A stretch of 64,000 bases of DNA, from NCBI GenBank assembly GCA_026120185.1, contig JANUWF010001636.1, positions 3,263,501 to 3,327,500 on the forward strand. Direction: 5' to 3'. The stretch is from Voacanga thouarsii (Eukaryota; Streptophyta; Magnoliopsida; Gentianales; Apocynaceae). Below, piece after piece: positions 34,241-46,011 of the stretch. Made by a program: the position numbers and the translations under genes. The notes under the pieces were generated by a model, which saw only the letters and a program-made list of their open reading frames with translations, was not told where the DNA came from and did not search any database. Every line of letters begins with the position of its first letter. The first letter of the stretch is position 1.

Positions 34241-35137
34241 TATGTTTCCAAGACATAAATAATTAGTACCTTTTAACACATGGTATGATTTTTTTTAAAA
34301 GAAAATTCATCAAATTATCTGCACATTTCATATTTACCAAAAAGGGCTCTGCGATGGAACTAGTAAGGCATGGTGACATTTGTTCCAAAAAAAAAAAAAA
34401 TTACTTCTAAATCTTATATATTTTACTTTATAAAAAATTTAAAATTATAAAATTATCTTATAATGTGAAATTTCATATTAATTTCTGAACCTCTCCTCCC
34501 CAGTCACAGTACCATGAGTCGGGGGGGGACACGTTGTTGTGACTTGGGCATCAATCTTTTGGTTTTGACCATATTAAGACCCTCAAAGGACTCATTAGCG
34601 AATTCTGAAAGCGCAGGAGAGCGGACAGGATCCAAAAAGAGCATGCCAAGAGAGGAAGGGCGTGACACACACGCAGTCAATGCGAGCGTTGGTCTTGCAG
34701 TGTCTTTCACTTCAGAATTCTATTCCAAAAAGGATTGGATTGTTTTAGTTTAGAAAGAAAGACAGAAGTCATTCTCACGCTCTCCGTTTTCCCACGCGCG
34801 ACTTAAGCAAAAACCACCACATACCATATCGAATGGCATAAACCCTAGAAAGCCCCCTATATCTACTGAAACGACACGTGGCAGCAGCCACTCTCTCTCC
34901 CATGATTTTCTCTAAATAAGGAACCCCTCTGTTCCAAGGAACATCTCCCTGCCTCTCCGAAATCTATCCTTGTTTCCCTTTTCCACTCTCTGGAATCTGT
35001 TCTCTCTCCCTCTCTGCAGCCCTCTTTCTCCCTTGCGAACTCTTTTGCTAGCGATATATTTGATCTGAGTTCCATAAACCTTATCTTTTTTCTGTCTGTG
35101 TATGTGAAAAAGGAGTTGAGAGAGGACTGCAGCAGAT
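34241..35137. other. upstream region and 5' UTR of copy C
   Basis: Noncoding. A CT-rich stretch with CTCTCTCCC motifs (about 34890-35030) is typical of a plant 5' UTR/promoter. Opposite-strand frames in it are chance frames. Confidence 0.5.
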
Positions 35138-36760
35138 ATGGAACAGAGCACAAGTGAAGAAGACATGCATTCTTTCCCTACTGAGGAGGAACTTGAAGTT
35201 TCCCAAATATTACTCAATCTTTGGAGTACAATTGCGAAATCCGAGTTTCGGGGTTGCTGGTCATTGACGTGGGCGGCGAAGAAACGACTGGTATGGGGGG
35301 CAACAAAGAAGAGATCCACTATAGTTACAGTGCCATCGGCGGCTAATCTTGCAACTTCATCGGTATCACCTGCTCTCTCCGTGCAGAAGACTTGGCAGAA
35401 TGAGGGTGAGAAGAAGACAAATGCCCAAGTCAAAGTTGAGGCCGCAAGTCCATCCACGCCGTTGGCTTTTTCACCCAGTGAATCTGATGATAAATCCAAG
35501 CATTGCCACCGGAAAAACTCCAAGAAAAGGGTAGTTTTTCCTATTCCTTGTTCTTCGCTTGTTGCTCTTTTCCTGATTTATGCCTCAAATCTTTATTTCT
35601 TTCTTTCCTTCATTTGTTCTGCTTCTGCTTGATTTGTTGATGGGTTTCTAGAATTTCGGATTTTTTCTCAATTTTAGGCTTGGTGCTCCCTTGTTTTACG
35701 GCTCTGCTACACTAACTAATGTTTTCAGTTTTTATTTTTTTGTTGGTACTTTTTCCCCTGTCCGGAGCAGTGACTTACATGAAATTCTTCTTCTCCTTCT
35801 GCAGACCAGGGACGAGTTATTGGAGACTGTAAAAGGATTAACTGAGAACCAAATTGCGTTACGAAGGGTGAGTTTCGGATTTCCTGTTACGAAGTTGTAT
35901 TGCTCTTAAATTCCACCCATTATCTTGTCTTTGGTATATAAATATATATATTATGTCCTTTCTCGTGATTTTGGTATTCACTACGTGTAATTTCTGCTTC
36001 CAAAAAGAACAAATAATTAATTATCCCCTTCTTCGTGAAATGGAACAGGAGTTGGAGAGGGTGAAGGCTCACTACAACGACGTCTTGACTTACAATCGAG
36101 ATTTGAAAGCCATGAAAAAACAGGTATGCCTTTTGCAGCTTAGGTTCTCGGACAATGATGTTAGATTTCCCTTTCTTTTTTGAGAAAAAAATTCTGTTTT
36201 CCAAACCACACCACCCCCCCCGCGCCTCTCCGCGGCCCGTTTTTTACTATTCGGTTTTTCTGGGTTGGAGTATTTATAGTTCATTATACTTTCCTTGTCT
36301 TGTACAGCTAGAATCCGCAATGATTTGCCATAAAAGAGAAGAACCCCAATTGGAAATAAACCAATGCTACAATCTTGGACTGAGTTTAGGCCGTAGTTAC
36401 CAATTTGCTGTAGTTACAGTAGCGCACCACCAGCAACAGCAGCAACCTTCCATGGTGGATCCAAGGGCTGCAGAAGTGTTGTTCCAAACCAGAGAGCAAT
36501 TTCATTGTAATCAGTACCCATACGCCCAAGTCACGCCCCATATGTTCTCATCCAATAGCGGATTGGGTAGGGTCAATCAGGTGGGCCCACTTAGTAGCAT
36601 ACCCGATCTGAACGTCTCAGCAGAGGAAACTTGTCGGGTGGACTCATTTCAGCCTTTGGATTATAGCAGAGCTCTGGCTGTTGCTGATAAAAGAGCTAGA
36701 TATGCTGAAGCCAGAAGGGAGAGACAAATGAAGAGGAAGACTAAGCAGCCGCGAAAATAG
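35138..36760 (+). CDS. copy C of the local gene family, four exons, 327 aa
   Basis: Exons 35138-35530, 35805-35867, 36049-36123 and 36308-36760, GT-AG, all phase 0, as in copy B. ATG follows GATATGG context (MEQSTSEEDMHSFPTEEELE). The conserved N-terminal block is EEELEVSQILLNL; the middle is helical (TRDELLETVKGLTENQIALRR, ELERVKAHYNDVLTYNRDL). The long last exon has a Gln run, PDLNVS (an EAR-like DLN motif that could recruit TOPLESS-type corepressors, inferred) and a basic C-terminus (ARRERQMKRKTKQPRK). It is probably nuclear. It looks intact and may be the ancestral or functional member, with A and B as derived copies. No named family was recognised. Confidence 0.85.
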
Positions 36761-38334
36761 TGCATTTTGGATTTCCTCTTGTCTCCTCCTCGCTATTAAC
36801 TATTTAACCTCGGAAATCTCTCAAGTGTAAATAAGAGTATGAATCTTTTTAGGCTTGATCACATTGGATTATCTTTATCTTCTGAATTATATTATAGAGT
36901 TGTTTTCTTGCAGTTTTGGCACCCATTTCATGTTTTTTTTTTTTTTCCTTCGGGCAAATGCCATACAAACTTGTTTGGTTTTTTTGCCATTTGGGGTGCC
37001 CTAGTTATGTGTTTCATGTTAGATTAAGAAGTCTGTAATTGGATGGATAGAGGTCATCTATAGGCTTCCATTCTCTCCCTCTCTCTCAAATACCTCTAAG
37101 TAGATGATTTGGGTAGCAAAAACCAAAAACAATGGGCTAAAATCTAAAATAACCAAAAAAATACCTCCATTAGTCCATGTAAAGAATAATTCTATGAAAA
37201 TGGAATGCGGAATACAAGCTATTGAGCCTTCAATTCGAATCCTAAATCCTTTATGGTAGATTTTGTCTAAATCCTAAATCCTTAGACACAGAATTTGTGA
37301 TGAGATTTGAATTTTTTTTTTTTTTTTAATATTGGGCTAGCACTATGAATTTAAGTCCAACTTTTTTCTCTTATCCCTTGCTTCTCTTCCTCCATCTCAC
37401 AACTTCTCCTCCCATGGATAAGGCTCCTTTTTTAATATTTAATTATTAAAAAAAATTATTAAACTAACACTATTAGCTTTAATCTCTTGCGTCCCAACTT
37501 CTGTTTTTTTCCTTGGATCTCAACTTTTTCTCTCCTATTTTCCTTCTTCCTCCCCTTACAACTTCTCTCAATTGCTATTATAAGACAGTCAGGTCCTTTC
37601 TTCTATTCTACTTCGAACCTCACCATGCACCTCCACCACATTGTTAGCTCTATTTCCCCACCTCCTCCTTACCTCTTAATCTTAAAATATAAGTTACCTT
37701 TTAAACGGTTCTAACTAGTTAACAATATTTCTGAACCAATTCAATTAAAACTCTCACGAGTAAAGAGAACCGATAAGAAAACAAATACCATGAACGTATC
37801 ATCACCAACCCTTCACGGCGGCAATTCGAATATGACACTGTTCTTGGTATTCATGGCAGCTGCAATTTGGACAAAATATTTTAGTCACCCAATTTAAATA
37901 ATAAGAATTTTTGTTTATAAACTATAAAATACTTTCACCCATTTAAGGTCTGATTAGCATTATTGTTCATGAAAGAATAAAATCTGAGATAATTTAGTTT
38001 TATAACAATTCATGAGACTAGAAATAACTAAAGATCGAATTTGTATAAATTTCAAGAAAATAATATAATATGAGTTTGCACCATTACAATATATGAATAG
38101 TAAAGGGAAAAGTCATGAGAGAAGAAAGTTGGAGAAAACAAGGGGGAAAAACTGCAAAGGTTAATAGAGGAACTAGCTTCTTCTAATAACTAAAAATTAA
38201 AAAATACATTTAAAAAAGGAAATGTTACATATAATATTGTAAAAGTAATAATATTACATAAATTTGAAAATAGAAGAATAGAGCTGAAGAGAAATTTGCC
38301 ACCTGTTATGAGTGTTATTGTCACATTTTGTGTA
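36761..38334. other. intergenic DNA
   Basis: 3' UTR of copy C, then AT-rich DNA with short T-runs and no supported gene. Confidence 0.6.
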
Positions 38335-39135
38335 CACGGACCTAGTAGTGCGATTATGGGCTTCGCAATATCCATAATCAACTACTTATCGTCGTCCTCG
38401 TTAGGCCAACATGAATATTCCAAGTTAACAATGGACATTTAAACCTATCTTCATATACCATTCACACTACATGAGATTGAGGTATTACATTCATCCCTCC
38501 TTTAGATCCAAGTATTATCGCTGGGCCCACACCAAGAGGCATGGTATTCTAGAGGTGGTTCCCACTGCGCATGGAGTAGCACTTAGTTCCTATATTGGGG
38601 CTAGCAGCACCTACTGTCAATTATTTGACCGCCATCCTCATTAGGCCAAAATCGATATTCCAAATTGATAATGGGTACTTAAACCTATCTTTATATACCA
38701 TTCACACTTCTCATCTCAATCTCATGTGGGATTAGGGTATCACACTATTATGGGTTTGGCAGCACCCACTATCAACTACTTGACCGTCATCCTCGCTAAG
38801 CTCATAGTTGCGTTCTTGAACCCGTGGGCACGGAATATGACATTTGATATTAAGGTAGGTAACCAATTCCCAGGTGCTACATCGTGCGCAGTGAGAATCA
38901 CCTTTAGAATCCCATGCTACCTAATTAATTCTGAGTTTGGCCCCTAAAGTATAGGTTTAATGAGAACGTTTCGACCTAAAGGAGGAATAAATGTAATATT
39001 CTAATTTCACATGAGATTATGATGAGAAGTGGAAATATTATATAAGAATGAGTTTAAGTACTCGTTACTAATTTGATATATTTATTTTAACTCAACGAAG
39101 ATATCGACCATACAGTGGGTACTATGACAGTTATA
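38335..39135. repeat. foldback-type composite repeat
   Basis: A unit of about 170 bp (with CCTCGTTAGGCCAA, TTAAACCTATCTT, TATACCATTCACAC) occurs at about 38341-38512, again at 38598-38745, partly at 38750-38812, and in inverse orientation at about 38970-39130. A second block (GGCATGGTATTCTAGAGGTG at 38539) recurs inverted at 38862-38925. It therefore has long inverted arms around a spare copy, as in foldback or long-TIR DNA transposons. No coding sequence. Confidence 0.7.
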
Positions 39136-40875
39136 ACAAAATAAAAAGGAAATCAGTAAAGAAAATAGAGAGAGCTCAGGCGGGAGACTAGAGAGGAGGA
39201 GATAAAAGAGGTTGAAGAAATTATTATTTTGTGTCGCCTTTTTCCATTTCCATTAGTCATAAGAAGCCTAGGCCCACAAGCTAATTCATATGGAGAGCAT
39301 TGGCACAACGTAGTAGAAAGTAATTGGGCTTTCAATTTGTGTCAGAAACCTTAATTCATTGTCCACATCAAACTATATTGGTCCATGGGCAATGACTGCC
39401 CAAATATTTGCAACATTTGTTCTGGCCCTGGATGGACTCTTTGGTCTTCAGAGTTCAGATTGACTGGTACGTCTAGGGTTATTCGGGCATCGGCCATCCT
39501 GTATAAGGACCGCAGGTGCAGATCGGCAGTCTTTCGCGGCTTAATTTTCTCTATTCTTCTGTTCTGACGGTTGATATGTGATTCGGATCTCTTGCCAATG
39601 TAAAACCAGTCCTTATTATGCTTCTGATTTTGCTTTCGTTTTCTCTTTACCAAGAGTTTTTTAATGGCAACTTGTAAATGAAGGGGTTTCCAAACTAGTT
39701 CTAGTATTTTACTACTATTGGATGGGAAGGGTCCGAATGATGCATATGACGAGAATTCTTTTTCTGGATTATGATAAGCTTGGCCTTTACTTTAAGCTAG
39801 GCTATGTTTATTCCTAATACTTCCATGACTCTGATGCATCGTTCTGACATTTTTTTTTTTTTTTTTGGTAAAAAGAAAATTATCATTCCCTTGCTTTTGT
39901 GTTATTTGATTTTTAATTGGATTATCAACTTAGGAGCAGTTTATTATCCTCTCATTGTTTCCAATTCTAAAAAGTTCTGGTTATGGATCTTTTGGCAAAC
40001 TCAAAAACTTTGTACAATGTTGTAATATTGAGAGAGAAAAAATCAGATGGTAAAATGATGGTTTGGTATGTTGATTGGATTTTTCTTGAGAAAGTAAAAC
40101 ATATTTCTGATAGTATTTCTAAAATTGCTATGTATGTATTTGGGGTTTACTAGATTCAAGAGGATTCCATCAGTCCTAAGTTGAGGATTTCCAAATAAAC
40201 CAATGCAGCAGAGAAAAAATAAAAGGAAAATAAACTACAAATAGACTGATTTCCCCAGGAATATATCCAAAGGGTTTTGTTTTAGTTTCAGTAAGTGAAA
40301 TGAAAGAAACCAAATCAGGACCATAATAGTTTTCACTCACAAGTAGCTAGGGCAGTGTCAAGATTGTCCCCCATTCCCTTAGGTCTAGACAATAATAAAC
40401 ACGAAACAAGAGAATGTGAGCCACCACCAGTCCAGGTGAATCTCTGTGACAGAGTTCAGATGACTGTTGATGATCCATCATAGTTTAGCTAACGCCTTCA
40501 AACCACAATGAAGTTGTTCCAACCTCTTTCCTTCTGAGGTTTACATACATACATGTGCTTTCTGTCTTGTTATTACAACAACCCCACTAGTTACAAAGTT
40601 CCTTGTGTAATGATTAATGAAATGCTTACTCAATTGACAGTGTTCAAAATGACACTTAGCTTTTGTGCACAATACATGACTAAAAAATGCATCTTCAATA
40701 TGTATAAGAATACTAATGCATTCTCCATTAAATGCCCAAAAAATTTTAGCAACAGACAAATCAGCTGAATAGTGTGAGAAGAATACAAAAGAAAATGAGC
40801 AAATAGCACAAAACATCCACTTAATAGTAGTACGTGAAAAAAGCTGAAAACGCCAATTACGGTGATCTTTATTGC
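39136..40875. other. intergenic DNA and tubulin 3' UTR
   Basis: A GC-richer 39350-39560 patch has open frames on both strands but no recognised product. The tubulin 3' UTR is expected in the last 300 bp or so. Confidence 0.5.
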
Positions 40876-43800
40876 TTAGCCTTCATAATTCTGCTCATCC
40901 TCACCATCATCGTACTCTTCCTCATCCTCTGCAGTGGCATCCTGGTACTGCTGGTACTCTGCCACCAAATCATTCATGTTACTCTCAGCTTCTGTGAACT
41001 CCATTTCATCCATACCCTCACCAGTGTACCAGTGCAAGAAGGCCTTGCGCCTAAACATGGCTGTGAACTGTTCACTCACTCTCCTGAACATCTCTTGAAT
41101 TGAGGTTGAATTTCCAATGAAAGTAGATGCCATCCTCAGTCCAGTGGGAGGTATGTCACAGACACTTGACTTCACATTGTTTGGTATCCACTCAACAAAG
41201 TAGGATGAATTCTTATTCTGGACATTAATCATCTGTTCATCCACCTCCTTAGTGCTCATCTTTCCTCGGAACATTGCAGATGCGGTCAGGTATCGCCCGT
41301 GGCGGGGATCAGCGGCACACATCATGTTCTTAGCATCCCACATTTGCTGAGTAAGCTCTGGCACAGTCAGAGAGATATATTGCTGTGATCCACGAGAGGT
41401 GAGAGGTGCAAAACCCACCATAAAGAAGTGAAGACGAGGGAAAGGGATTAAGTTGACTGCCAGTTTCCTCAAGTCAGAGTTCAGCTGACCAGGAAATCTC
41501 AAGCAGCATGTAACCCCACTCATAGTTGCAGAGATCAAATGGTTCAGGTCACCAACTGCCAGCAAAGAAGACAATAAATGAACCTCGGCATTCAATAAGT
41601 AAATGGCTTTATCATTTTTAGCATTCTATGGAATCATATATTGCAGTGGGGGGGCAATTTACTCACAGCTTGGTGTACTAAGCTTCAATGTCCTGAAGCA
41701 AATGTCATAGAGTGCTTCATTGTCCAGGACCATGCATTCATCTGCATTCTCCACCAACTGATGCACTGAGAGGGTAGCATTATACGGTTCTACAACTGTA
41801 TCGGAGACCTTTGGTGAGGGGAACACTGAGAAAGTGAGCATCATTCTATCTGGATATTCCTCCCTTATCTTTGAAATCAAGAGGGTTCCCATGCCAGAAC
41901 CAGTGCCTCCTCCAAGCGAGTGACACACTTGAAATCCTGCCACATAAAAAAATTGGAAAAAGAAAGGGAAAGGGGAAAAAAAAGGAGACAGCTTGAGAAA
42001 AAATTTCGATCTAACATGATGCTTCAAAGATCTGATCACCATTATGAAATGTGGCCTCCTTTGATTCAGAAAAATAAATTATATATATATATATAGGCAG
42101 TGCTTCAATATATCTAAAAGAAAATGTTGAAATGAAATGAACATTTAAGAACCATGATGTTAAAGCATCTGCTTTTACCTTGCTCTTATTTAGGTGTATG
42201 AAGAGGTAAATCCAAGTGGAAAATCTTTTGATCTTATCAGTTCCATACATGATAACAATTCTTACAGAAAATTTTGATCAACAATGACTTATTACACAAA
42301 GTTGTTTGTTTATATCATTTCATAGAACCATTATGTTGAAAATCAACCAGCATACAGTTAACAAATTACCCTGGATAATTTTACTTTTAAAGGATTAATA
42401 GCATTTTCCTTGTGTTCATGGTTTGTGCTATAACTGAGCATATAATCAATCAATCCCTCATGGACCAACATCCTTTTAGATCTGGGGCAACATTCCACCA
42501 ATTTTAAAAATGAAAAAGCAGTTTAACCACATGCATCAAACCATGACTGTCAAATTCTGTATAGATCTGGAAATTTCTGATCATTATAAATGTCTCTTCT
42601 TCCTTAGGGAGGGAGAAGCAAGGTTGTCGGCACCTCCAGGACTGGAACTATTGCAATGAATGTAGAAACATAAGTCAAATATTCAACTACCTTAATAAAA
42701 GAAATGGAGAGGTATCAATGCTTGCGACATGAAATGTCTCCAAATCAAGACAAATGTGGGTCCCAAATATAATATATAACAGGAATAGCTTGCAATCTCG
42801 TGAGCATTATAATAAAAAGTGAGAAAAAATTAATACTGTATTAGTATATAAAAACTAGGGTACTTGCTTAATCATAGGCCTGATCTAATACGCTGATCCA
42901 AAGTAAATAAACAAGTTAAAACAACATTGCCTGGCAAAAAGGAAAATTTAAACCCCAAAATAGAACATAGCATACATGAAAGGATGAACTAACACTTTAG
43001 ATCTGCTGCACCAAAGGTACAGACAACACACATAATGCACTCCATTACTGGATTGAGCCCACCTTGTAGGTACAAAACAAAAAGTACTAGCAGGTCTAAA
43101 ATGAGAATTCCAAGACAGCTAGCCTTTTCAACCTTTTATGCGCAATTATTAAGAGAAAAGGTGATGCAGAAACAAGCATCTCTCCACATTTTTGTCCTAG
43201 AGAGATTCCACGATCTTAAGGTCTCAAGCAACTACGGGGGGTATAGGACGGAGGAACAAATCGATCCCATAGCATTGTGTTAGCCTCACCAGAAAGCCTA
43301 TGATCAAACATCTAACCATCAAGCATTTGACGGAGTCTCTCAAGAGGAGCTCCGGAAGCCAAAGTTTATGTTTAACTAAATGCGGATGGCATTTCATTAA
43401 CTAAAGCATCAGATCTTTCAAAACAGATATCCAAATGCAAAAATACGCAGGGAGAAAGAAAATTCACATATTGTTAACACCAAATCCAACAATGCAATCG
43501 AAAAAAGCAAGCGACGACAAACCTTTGGTCGAATTTTATTTAAAATCCGAAACAGAACAACGTAAAGCGTATGCATATGAACGTATATGGAGGAAATGTA
43601 CACAAAAATGAGGAATGTAACCTTGCAAGCAGTCACAATTCTCAGCCTCCTTACGAACGACGTCGAGAACAGAATCGATCAGCTCCGCGCCCTCAGTGTA
43701 ATGTCCTTTAGCCCAGTTGTTACCGGCGCCGGACTGACCAAAGACGAAGTTATCAGGTCTGAAGATCTGGCCATAAGGACCCGATCTGATGCTGTCCATA

Positions 43801-44021
43801 GTACCTGGTTCGAGATCCATAAGCACGGCCCGAGGCACATACCGGCCACCGGAAGCCTCATTGAAATAAACATTGATGCGCTCGAGCTGAAGATCATCGG
43901 AGCCGTCTCCTCTGTAACGACCCGTTGGATCAACGCCATGCTCATCGCATATTACTTCCCAGAACTTGGAACCAATCTGATTCCCACATTGCCCTCCTTG
44001 AATGTGCAAGATTTCTCTCAT
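40876..44021 (-). CDS. TUB: beta-tubulin, three exons, 449 aa
   Basis: Exons (minus) 44021-43622, 41936-41667 and 41555-40876 sum to 1350 nt, 449 aa plus TAA, the usual beta-tubulin length. It starts [21 protein letters not shown] is the motif of tubulin mRNA autoregulation. The GTP-binding signature GGGTGSGMG lies in exon 2. The tail is acidic ([19 protein letters not shown]). Introns fall after CDCLQ(G) and within TPS(F), both canonical positions of plant beta-tubulin genes, with GT-AG borders. It pairs with alpha-tubulin in microtubules of the cortical array, spindle and phragmoplast. Intron 1 is long (1.69 kb) and may enhance expression. All residues read are ordinary; no break seen. A copia element starts about 380 bp upstream of its ATG. 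Confidence 0.98.
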
Positions 44022-44398
44022 TTTTCCTTAGGCTTTGAGCGATAGAGGTCTAGGAAGAGGCGAGACAATACGGAAAGGAGGGCAAGCAAGATATTTGAGG
44101 GGAGAGAGGAGGCAGAGCGGCACCGAAACGGCGGAAGGGAAAGAAATGAGAGTAAAAATGGTAAGGGGTGGTGGTGATGGGTCGAGGTCATCAAGGTCAT
44201 GTGACAGCGGGATACAGACAGCATAACCGCTAGAGGGGTGGGGAAGGGGCCCACGTGCCCCCCATAGCTGAATGGGAGCATTTAATTCGGGCAAGTAGGT
44301 ATGTTTTCGGTGGATTGTGTAATTTTCTTTTTTTTTTAATAAAAGTAATTACTATTATTGCTTAAAAAATTGGGAAATTTGGTAAAATACCTTTAAAA
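44022..44398 (-). promoter_or_regulatory. beta-tubulin 5' UTR and remaining proximal promoter
   Basis: Noncoding, purine-rich on the plus strand (pyrimidine-rich on the gene strand) near the ATG. No TATA box is evident. The copia LTR bounds it. Confidence 0.45.
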
Positions 44399-44751
44399 AC
44401 ACTCTAATTATTGAAATCTTTATTAATTAGTAGAGGCTCCACAATTATAAATTTATGTGAATTATTATAGAAGATTTTTATGGATGTCCACCATTTAGTG
44501 GAGACACTACTAATTGAGATTAGTGGAAAATGATGTATGACATGATGTATTCCACTAATTAGAGCTCTATAAATAGAATTATTCTCTAAGCTTGTAATAC
44601 ACCATTATTTTGTGAAAGAAATATTAGTGAAAGAAAAATTAGAGAAAATTGTGAGAGAAGAAAAAGAGAGAAATTCTTGTGCAAAATAGTTAGAGTTTTA
44701 TTAGTGTGTAGTGTGAAGATTTTATTCTAACACTACCCTAATTTAATAACA
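44399..44751 (+). repeat. 5' LTR of the copia element
   Basis: Ends in TAATAACA. The first bases differ from the right LTR (ACACTCT versus TGTTATG). TATAAATA at 44568-44575 would be the promoter TATA. Confidence 0.9.
44568..44575 (+). promoter_or_regulatory. TATA box of the copia 5' LTR
   Basis: TATAAATA, preserved at 49800-49807 in the other LTR. Confidence 0.65.
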
Positions 44752-44852
44752 CGTTATCAGCACGAGTCTCTACCGGTACAAAAGTCAGAAGACTAAGCAC
44801 GAGTTTATGCCGTTAACAAAACCAGAAAATAGGTACGCATTTATTGATCTCT

Positions 44853-45762
44853 ATGGCTAATCTCGCTAAACTCGAATTTGTAGCCCTTGATATTTCTGGA
44901 AAAAATTATATGTCATGGGTTCTCGATGCAGAAATGCATCTAAATGTTGAAGGCCTTAGTGAAACTATTCAAGCAAATAATAGTGCATCTGCACAACACA
45001 AGGCTAAAGCTTTGATTTTTATTCGTCGTCATCTCGATGAAAATTTGAAAATAGAATATCTTACCGAAAAAGATTCATATGTCCTGTGGGTAAATTTAAA
45101 AGAAAGATTTGACCACCTGAAGATGGCCGTACTACCCACTGCACGGTATGAATGGTTGCACATGAGGTTGCAAGATTTTAAAATCGTGAATGAATATAGC
45201 TCCGTAATGTATAAAATTACATCTCAATTAAAATTATACGAAGAAAAAGTGACTGATGAAGATATGTTGGAGAAGACATTCTCCACCTTTCATGCCTCAA
45301 ATATTGTCCTGCAGTAACAATATCGAGAAAAGGGGTATACAAAATTTACAGATTTAATTACTGCCATCCTCATTGCAGAGAAGAATAATGAGTTATTATT
45401 GAGAAATCATGAAGCCAAACCAACTGGCTCAACAGTACTCCCAGAAGTGAATGTTGTTGGCTCTAGCAGAAGCCATCGTTATAGTCGTGGTCATGGCCAT
45501 GGCTGTGGCCGTGGTCGTGGTTATGGTCGTAGACACACTCGATATTTCCCTTATCACAATCATAATCAAACTGTAAGAAATACTGACCACCTGAAGTGGA
45601 ACAGAAAAGATCATAAGGGAAAAGAAAAAGAAATTGAAGAAAAGTATGAGGATATATGTTATAGATGTGGCATGAGGATATATGCTATAGATGTGGCATG
45701 AAAGGTCATTGGTCACGAAACTGTCGTACGGTTAAGCATTTAATTGAATTATATCAAGCTTC
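44853..45762 (+). pseudogene. copia gag with broken zinc knuckle
   Basis: From ATG 44853 (MANLAKLEFVALDISGKNYM) a UBN2/DUF4219-type Gag runs to a TAA at 45315. The frame goes on beyond it through a Gly/Arg/His-rich basic stretch (GHGHGCGRGRGYGRRH) to the CCHC zinc knuckle (CYRCGMKGHWSRNC). A 26-bp tandem duplication (45646-45671 and 45672-45697) hits just before and within the knuckle and shifts the frame by two. The nucleocapsid role in RNA packaging would be lost. Confidence 0.88.
45646..45697 (+). repeat. 26-bp tandem duplication in the gag zinc knuckle
   Basis: The unit ATGAGGATATATGTTATAGA plus TGTGGC occurs twice back-to-back with one T/C difference. 26 is not a multiple of three. Confidence 0.95.
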
Positions 45763-46011
45763 ATTGAAAAATAAAAATGTGGAAGCAAATTTTTCTCAAC
45801 ATCCAATAAATAATGCTGAGGATGATGATATTGATCATGAAGATCTTAATATCAATATTACCCATATGGATATATCGGATTTTTTTGAACACCCAGACGG
45901 TAGGATAGACCATTTAATTGGTGATGGCAGTGTCCAGAAGAACTTTTTTGTTTTTTCATTTTCATTCTATTCTAATAATATTTACGTTTGCATATATATA
46001 TTTGTGTTCAG

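Noticed and set aside
34514..35523. Frames in the 5' region and on the opposite strand of copy C
   Set aside because: They overlap the supported four-exon gene or its CT-rich leader.
39351..39653. Frames of 60-100 codons on both strands
   Set aside because: Opposite frames overlap, no motif is recognised and no exon structure supports either.
45930..46011. Intron between copia gag and pol
   Set aside because: A TTCAG acceptor-like site precedes the pol ATG, but no convincing donor was found; left as linker.
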